Origin: Streptomyces atratus
GTDB lineage: Bacteria > Actinomycetota > Actinomycetes > Streptomycetales > Streptomycetaceae
NCBI RefSeq assembly: GCF_900119365.1
Contig: NZ_FPJO01000006.1
Location: 62,001 to 126,000, forward strand
DNA: 64,000 nucleotides
Reading direction: 5' to 3'
Shown here piece after piece: positions 59,781 through 64,000 of this stretch. Numbering within the stretch: the first letter of the stretch is position 1; each line of letters begins with the position of its first letter. The translations under genes were made by a program, and so were the position numbers. The notes beneath the pieces were generated by a model, which saw only the letters and a program-made list of their open reading frames with translations, was not told the DNA's origin and ran no database searches.

Positions 59781-59858
59781 TGACTGAACCGCCGACTTAT
59801 ATGGAGAAAGCGGGACGCGGTCGGGTTGGCCGCTCGTAGCGTGCCGTAGGACGCCGGT
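59781..59858 (+). repeat. Right copy of the short direct repeat flanking the cluster (empty target site)
   Basis: A 78-bp match to 9779-9797 plus 9994-10055, same orientation, one mismatch. It carries a single TTA at 59797-59799 where the left copy has the 196-bp element between two TTAs. Confidence 0.85.
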
Positions 59859-59984
59859 CCGGGTGACTCGTGAACCGTCTGCCGCTCTTCGGGGCTGGCT
59901 CTCCCGGGGTATGTCGCCGGTCCGGTGTCCGTCCGCGGTCTGACTCAACAGAGGCGTGTCCCGGCCAGGTTGGTTCCGGAAGTC

Positions 59985-60480
59985 GGCGTGTCGACCGTGG
60001 CTGTCCCCGTTCCAGGTGGCGACGTGCGTGAAGTCCGCGACCCAGCAGCGATTGGGGGCACTGGCGACGAAATCACGGTCGAGACGGTCCGGAGCCCGGT
60101 CGACCTGCCCGCCGGGGAGCGTGGTGATCACGCGTTTGCCGCGGATCGCGCCCTGGATGCCGAGTTCGCGCATGAGACGCTCGACGGTGCAGCGGGCCAC
60201 GGTATGCCCCTGCCGGTTCAGCGCGCGCCAGATCTTCCGCGCCCCGTAGACACGGTAGTTGGCGGTGTGGACCTGGCTGATCAGCTCCTTGAGCTCCGCG
60301 TCCCGCACCGAACGTGTTGACGGAGAGGCCAGCCGTTTCTTGTAGGCGTAGTAGGAGGAAGGGGCGATCTTGCAGTCGTGCTCGGTGAGCGTCCTGCAGA
60401 TCGGCTCGAAGCCGCCGAAGCGGCCCTTGTGCTCGTCGATGAACGCTACGAGCGAGTGTACAGGGGAAGCATGCGAGTAG
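59985..60480 (-). pseudogene. IS3-family orfB fragment
   Basis: Reading from about 60480 downwards the frame encodes an IS3 orfB N-terminal half: FIDEHKGRFGGFEPICRTL, CKIAPSSYYAYKKRLAS, NYRVYGARKIWRALNRQGH, CTVERLMRELGIQGAIRGK and PNRCWVADFTHVATW, which holds the first catalytic aspartate. The similarity stops near 59985, so the rest of the DDE domain is missing. No orfA is attached; a lone IS3 orfA fragment lies at 5901-6085 on the other side of the cluster. Confidence 0.8.
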
Positions 60481-60530
60481 CCGGTCGATCAGGCTCCCGG
60501 ATGAGGCCTGACCAAGGTGGGGCCGGACAG

Positions 60531-61070
60531 TCACGTGAAAGACGGCCACCGATCGGCAGCCCACTCGGGCCAGCCCGGCCAACCAGGAGGCGGACTGCCG
60601 ATTTCGTGCCCGCCGAGTTCCGCGGCGTTGGGCTCCTGGAACAGCGTCCTCCAGTGCAAGAGGTCCGCCTCGTTCATCGGAAAGGTCTGATCCGGAGTGG
60701 TCGACTGGCGATGGGCGATCCGAGCGCATTGGGTCTCATGGTCCACCGGCACGTACACGAGGTGGCAGGACGCGCCTACGGACTCCACCAACCAGCGGAT
60801 CGCGGACCTCTCGTCACGAGACCAGCATCCGAAATCCAGGACCACGTTTGTTCCAAGCCTCAGCGTCTCCAGGGCCAGCGAGAACAGCCGTCCTTCCAGG
60901 ACATCGCGCTTCCCGTCCGCCTCCGGCTCGCCGAACAGAGGAATCATCCACTCATCAGGCGTCAGCCGAAGCGCGTTGTGCTCCTTGGCTAGCTGCCGAG
61001 CCCTTATGGTCTTTCCGGCCCCCGGCAGGCCGACTGTCAGAAACAACATGGTCACACCCGGATCGTTCAT
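60531..61070 (-). CDS. P-loop kinase-like ATP-binding protein
   Basis: A 179-aa protein with Walker A in FLTVGLPGAGKTIRARQLA at the start, then LRLTPDEWMIPLF and NVVLDFGCWSRDERSAIRWL. This is the AAA_33/zeta-toxin-like kinase pattern of small nucleotide or antibiotic phosphotransferase-like proteins. ATG at 61070 is chosen, but a weaker start seven codons later is possible because no clear ribosome site is visible. It stands alone between IS remnants. Substrate unknown. Confidence 0.75.
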   Translation of the reverse strand: MNDPGVTMLFLTVGLPGAGKTIRARQLAKEHNALRLTPDEWMIPLFGEPEADGKRDVLEGRLFSLALETLRLGTNVVLDFGCWSRDERSAIRWLVESVGASCHLVYVPVDHETQCARIAHRQSTTPDQTFPMNEADLLHWRTLFQEPNAAELGGHEIGSPPPGWPGWPEWAADRWPSFT

Positions 61071-61190
61071 GGAAACCACGTGGAGGACAACTGCATTCTC
61101 TGCCGAGATCGCCAGGGCTGGGACTGTAAAACGATCGGCTCTGTTCCGTAGTCGGTGGTGACGTTGAGTATTTGCCTGTCACCATGAGAC

Positions 61191-62650
61191 ATGACTGACA
61201 TCAACTTCCTCGCAGGCGTGGTGTTTCCGGATTGTCGGCGCTGGTCATCGAAGATGTGGCGGACGGCGGCGCGGTGATCCGAGTCACCGCCCGGACCCGG
61301 GACGCCCCCGCGCCCTGCCCAGTGTGCGGGGTTGCGACGGGGAGGGTGCACGGGTATCACGGCCGGACGGTGGCGGATGTGCCAGTTGACGGCCGCCGGG
61401 TGGTGGTCCGCGTTCGGGTGCGGCGCCTGGTCTGCCCGGTTCTGGGCTGCCGGCGGCAGACCTTCCGCGAGCAGGTTCCCGGGTTGCTGGAGCGCCATCA
61501 ACGCCGCACCACGCGTCTGACCGGCCAGATCTCGGGGGTGGTCAAGGAGTTATGCGGCCGGGCCGCCTCTCGCCTCACCCGGGTCCTGGCCGCGCCCGTC
61601 TCCTACGCCACCGCCCTGCGCCTGCTGCGGCGCATCCCCACTCCGACGGTGCCCGTTCCACGGGTGATCGGTGTCGACGACTTCGCTCTGCGCCGCCGCC
61701 ACCGCTACGCCACGATCATCATCGACGCCGAGACCGGGGAACGCGTCGACGTGCTCCCCGACCGCGAAGCCGCCACCCTGGAGATCTGGCTGCGGGGGAA
61801 GGAGGGAATCGAGGTCGTGTGCCGGGACGGCTCGGCCACCTACGCCGAGGCCATACGCCGGGCCCTTCCCGACGCGGCGCAGGTCAGCGACCGCTGGCAT
61901 CTGCGGAGCAACCTGTGCACCAAGCCCCTGGCCGAGGTTCGCGCCCACGCCCCTTGCTGGGGCACCGCCAACCCGCCCCGCCCCGGCGGCGTCCGCGAGC
62001 AGACCACCCGCGAACGCTGGCACAAGGTCCACGACCTCCTCGCCCAGGGCGTCGGCCTGCTCGACTGCTCCCGCAGACTGGGCCTGGCCCTGAACACCGC
62101 CAAACGGTACGCCCGCTCACCCGAGCCGACGGCCCAGCGCATTGCCCCCCAGTACCGGCCCACCCTCGTAGACCCCTACCGAGACCATCTCCGCACCCGC
62201 CGCGCCGCCGACCCCGCCGTGCCCGTCACCCAACTCTTCCGCGAGATCAAAGCCCTCGGATACACCGGCAGCCCCAACCTGCTCCACCGCTACCTCAACC
62301 AGGGCCGCGCCGAAGGCGACAGGCCAGTATCCACCCCGCGCCGCGCCACCCGGCTCCTGCTCACCCACCCCGAACGCCTGCGTGACAAGGAGACCACCCT
62401 CCTGGCCGCCCTCACCGCCACCTGCCCCGAAATGACCGAACTCGCCAGATACGTGAGCGAGTTCGCCGAGCTGTTGACCCCGGCCTCCGGCAACGACACC
62501 CGGCTCACCGAGTGGATCACCTCCGTCCGCGCCACCGACCTGCCCCACCTTTCCAGCTTCTGCAACGGCCTCGAACTCGACCGAGCCGCCGTCAACGCCG
62601 GCCTCCCCCTGGCCCCCCTCCCGTGCCCCTGCTGCTACCCCGTCGCCGAC
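61191..62650 (+). pseudogene. ISL3-family transposase, frameshifted and 3'-truncated
   Basis: The likely start is the ATG at 61191 (MTDINFLAGVVFP), but a missing base near 61229 moves the rest into another frame, which can be read from a TTG at 61232. The body has the zinc motif CPVCG, VPVDGRRVVVRVRVRRLVC, VPRVIGVDDFALRRRHRYATI (first Asp), VVCRDGSATYAEAIRRALPDAAQVSDRWHL and FCNGLELDRAAVNAGL. After this the conserved end (normally a G-R-T-E-G-V-type segment) is replaced by unrelated sequence, so the element is dead. A related scrap is at 9631-9798. Confidence 0.82.
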
Positions 62651-62690
62651 TCCCTGAATCCGGTCCGCAGCGGGCCGGAGAGGTCCCGCC

Positions 62691-62996
62691 GACCCATGAG
62701 GAACTGACTCTTCGTTACACCCGGGTGCGGGAGACCGAGCGCGATCTGGATCCGTCGACTGCGGCGCGGCTGATGGAGCAGCTGGCGGTTGACCAGGCTC
62801 GGATCCTCGGCCCGGACCATCCCGACACCGTCCAGAGCCGCCACATGCGTGCGTTCTACCTCGACATCGCCGGGGAGTCCCCGGAGGCGGCGCGGTTGAT
62901 GGCCGGAGTGGTCGCGGACCGGGCGCGGGTCCTCGGCGCCGACCACTCCGCCACTCGCTACAGCAGGCGCATGCTCGCGTCCTACGCCTGCCTGGG
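62691..62996 (+). pseudogene. Fragment of a TPR protein
   Basis: Part of the frame covering this segment encodes ARLMEQLAVDQARILGPDHP, DTVQSRHMRAFYLDIAGESP and RARVLGADHSATRYSRRMLA. These are two degenerate tetratricopeptide units of the type found in Streptomyces NB-ARC/TPR proteins. No start codon of its own and no other domain are visible, and the region 62997-63098 has no support, so it is a C-terminal leftover. Confidence 0.5.
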
Positions 62997-63098
62997 GCCC
63001 GCGCCAAGGGCGCGGCGGACGGTCACGCCGGTCATCGTACGGGCAGCGCATCACCACCGCCCCGGCCGCCGGGGGTCGCGTGCAGCGGGCCTCGGGCG

Positions 63099-63611
63099 CT
63101 ATACGCCAGTGGTGCCATCGATGCGTTCCCGGACCAGGTCGGCGTGGCCGTTGTGGCGGGCGTACTCCTCGATCATGTGGACGTAGATCCAGCGAAGGCT
63201 GACGTCCTGCTCCATGAAGCGACCCGTATCGGCCAGAGCACGGTCGGCGCAGTGCTCACGGGCGCGGGCGATCTCCGTGTGCCAGGTGACGAGGGCATCG
63301 CTCAGGGTGGCGCCCGCAGCCACATCGAAGCCACCGTCGGGGCCATCCGGGTCGGCCTGCGGTTCGTAGATGGGCGGAGCCTGTTCTCCGGCGAACACAC
63401 GACGGAACCAGTTCCGCTCCACCTCCGCCATGTGCTGGACCAGGCCGGTCAGCGTGAAGCCGGACGGCGGCACGGACGCGACGGCGGCCTGCTCCTCGTC
63501 CAGCCCCTCGCACTTCATGGCGAGTGTGATGCGGTGAAAGTCGAGCCAGCCTTCAAGCGTCGTGCGCTCGTCGCTGTTCAGGGGCGGCATAGGACGATCG
63601 ATAGCGCTCAT
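63099..63611 (-). CDS. DinB-like (DUF664) family protein
   Basis: A 170-aa protein from the ATG at 63611 ([11 protein letters not shown]); upstream starts in the frame are possible. It shows the mini-DinB four-helix pattern: [43 protein letters not shown] and [24 protein letters not shown], with three histidines (in LVQHMAE and YARHNGHAD) placed as metal ligands. Related enzymes include mycothiol-dependent transferases. It is a common housekeeping or stress protein of actinobacteria and not part of the cluster. Confidence 0.85.
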   Translation of the reverse strand: MSAIDRPMPPLNSDERTTLEGWLDFHRITLAMKCEGLDEEQAAVASVPPSGFTLTGLVQHMAEVERNWFRRVFAGEQAPPIYEPQADPDGPDGGFDVAAGATLSDALVTWHTEIARAREHCADRALADTGRFMEQDVSLRWIYVHMIEEYARHNGHADLVRERIDGTTGV

Positions 63612-63952
63612 CGGTTGATTATCGCCAGCGTCCGAAACCGTCAACAGGCAGGGCTTCCTGCAGGACGAACGTTGCCTGATGCGGCACTAGACGAATGAGT
63701 CCGATGTGATCGGTCCCATGTGGTGGCTGACGGGATGGTGGGTGTGCTGGTTTCTCGGCAATGCTGGCGGCGGCGTGTCACGGCAGTGGCATGCTTCGGA
63801 TTCATTCGGTCCAGGCGCCGGCCCGCATCACCGCCCCCGCACCGCCACAAGACCCTCGGCCCGGCCCGGCTGGAGCCCCCGTACCCGGCAGCCGTGGCCT
63901 GTCAGATCCCGCACCTAGGCTGTCCGCAGAGATTCGATCAAGGAGCAGGACA
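63612..63952. other. Intergenic region of about 340 bp
   Basis: This gap separates the divergent DinB-like gene and the gene starting at 63953, so it should contain both promoters. No other feature was seen. Confidence 0.45.
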
Positions 63953-64000
63953 GTGCGGATAGAGCGTCACCAGGTGGGCGAGGCCGTCGTGTCGGCAGCG
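63953..64000 (+). CDS. Start of a gene cut by the window edge
   Basis: A GTG at 63953, preceded by AAGGAGCAGG, opens a frame of 16 codons (MRIERHQVGEAVVSAA if the GTG is read as Met) to the end of the window. Too short to identify. Confidence 0.55.
   Translation, partial: MRIERHQVGEAVVSAA

Larger units (their letters stand above)
59484..59984. other. Gene-free stretch at the right edge of the cluster
   Basis: About 500 bp without a supportable gene. It contains palindrome site 6 and the right copy of the short direct repeat. Open frames on both strands are codon-bias artefacts. Confidence 0.5.

Noticed and set aside
9779..59858. Calling the 78-bp direct repeats attachment sites of an integrative element
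   Set aside because: No integrase, excisionase, tRNA gene or conjugation gene is present in the window; IS-related recombination explains the repeats better.
1..64000. tRNA, rRNA, CRISPR arrays, riboswitches and replication origins
   Set aside because: I looked for conserved T-loop sequence, repeat-spacer patterns and known leader motifs and found none that I can support.

Overview
The window looks like chromosomal DNA from Streptomyces or a close actinomycete. It is strongly GC-rich, third codon positions are mostly G or C, GTG and TTG starts are common, and TTA codons are concentrated in regulators. It also carries Streptomyces-type families: SARP and LmbU regulators, DUF5707, EryCIII-type glycosyltransferases and a Tat-exported sulfite-oxidase-like protein. 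I saw no rRNA, tRNA or CRISPR array.

Layout. Bases 1-9221 are ordinary chromosome with insertion-sequence debris: a hypothetical protein, two small secreted proteins, a molybdopterin oxidoreductase, a TetR repressor facing a small monooxygenase across two operators, IS remnants, and an operon made of an acetyltransferase-aminotransferase fusion and a CdsA-like protein. Bases 9631-10055 hold a transposase scrap, a 196-bp inverted-repeat element and one copy of a short direct repeat. The second copy lies at 59781-59858. Nearly everything between the copies (about 10.1-59.5 kb) is one biosynthetic gene cluster. To its right are IS3 and ISL3 remnants, a P-loop kinase, a TPR scrap, a DinB-like protein and the first codons of another gene.

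The cluster. Its core is an operon at 42493-57509: a free carrier protein, a 2,3-diaminopropionate-type synthase, an MbtH protein, two NRPSs (A-T-C-A-T and C-A-T-C-A-T-TE, together four modules) and a carbamoyltransferase. The third module has a clear threonine code. The thioesterase has cysteine where serine is usual. Deoxysugar genes (2,3-dehydratase, 3-aminotransferase, C-methyltransferase, two 3,5-epimerases, 4-ketoreductase, 3-ketoreductase, aldo/keto reductase, two N-methyltransferases) and four glycosyltransferases point to several dTDP-sugars, one of them probably a branched amino sugar. A side pathway has an MIO-type aromatic amino acid lyase or mutase, a small adenylate-forming ligase, a PhzS-like flavin hydroxylase and a hotdog-SDR fusion. 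A methyltransferase next to a HisC-like aminotransferase resembles pairs that make beta-methyl amino acids. Export is by one ABC transporter. Three bPH2-domain membrane proteins could give self-protection. I cannot match the gene set to a known product.

Control. The cluster encodes a SARP and an LmbU-family regulator, each with two in-frame TTA codons, so bldA dependence is likely. Six copies of the 16-bp palindrome GTCYCGCCGGCGRGAC (one has a single centre change) lie in intergenic gaps of the cluster. Their core, CGCCGGCG, is the motif I recall being reported for LmbU of the lincomycin cluster. The sites therefore look like the operator set of the local LmbU protein, wiring the glycosyltransferase, C-methyltransferase, ligase-MIO-exporter and NRPS operons together.
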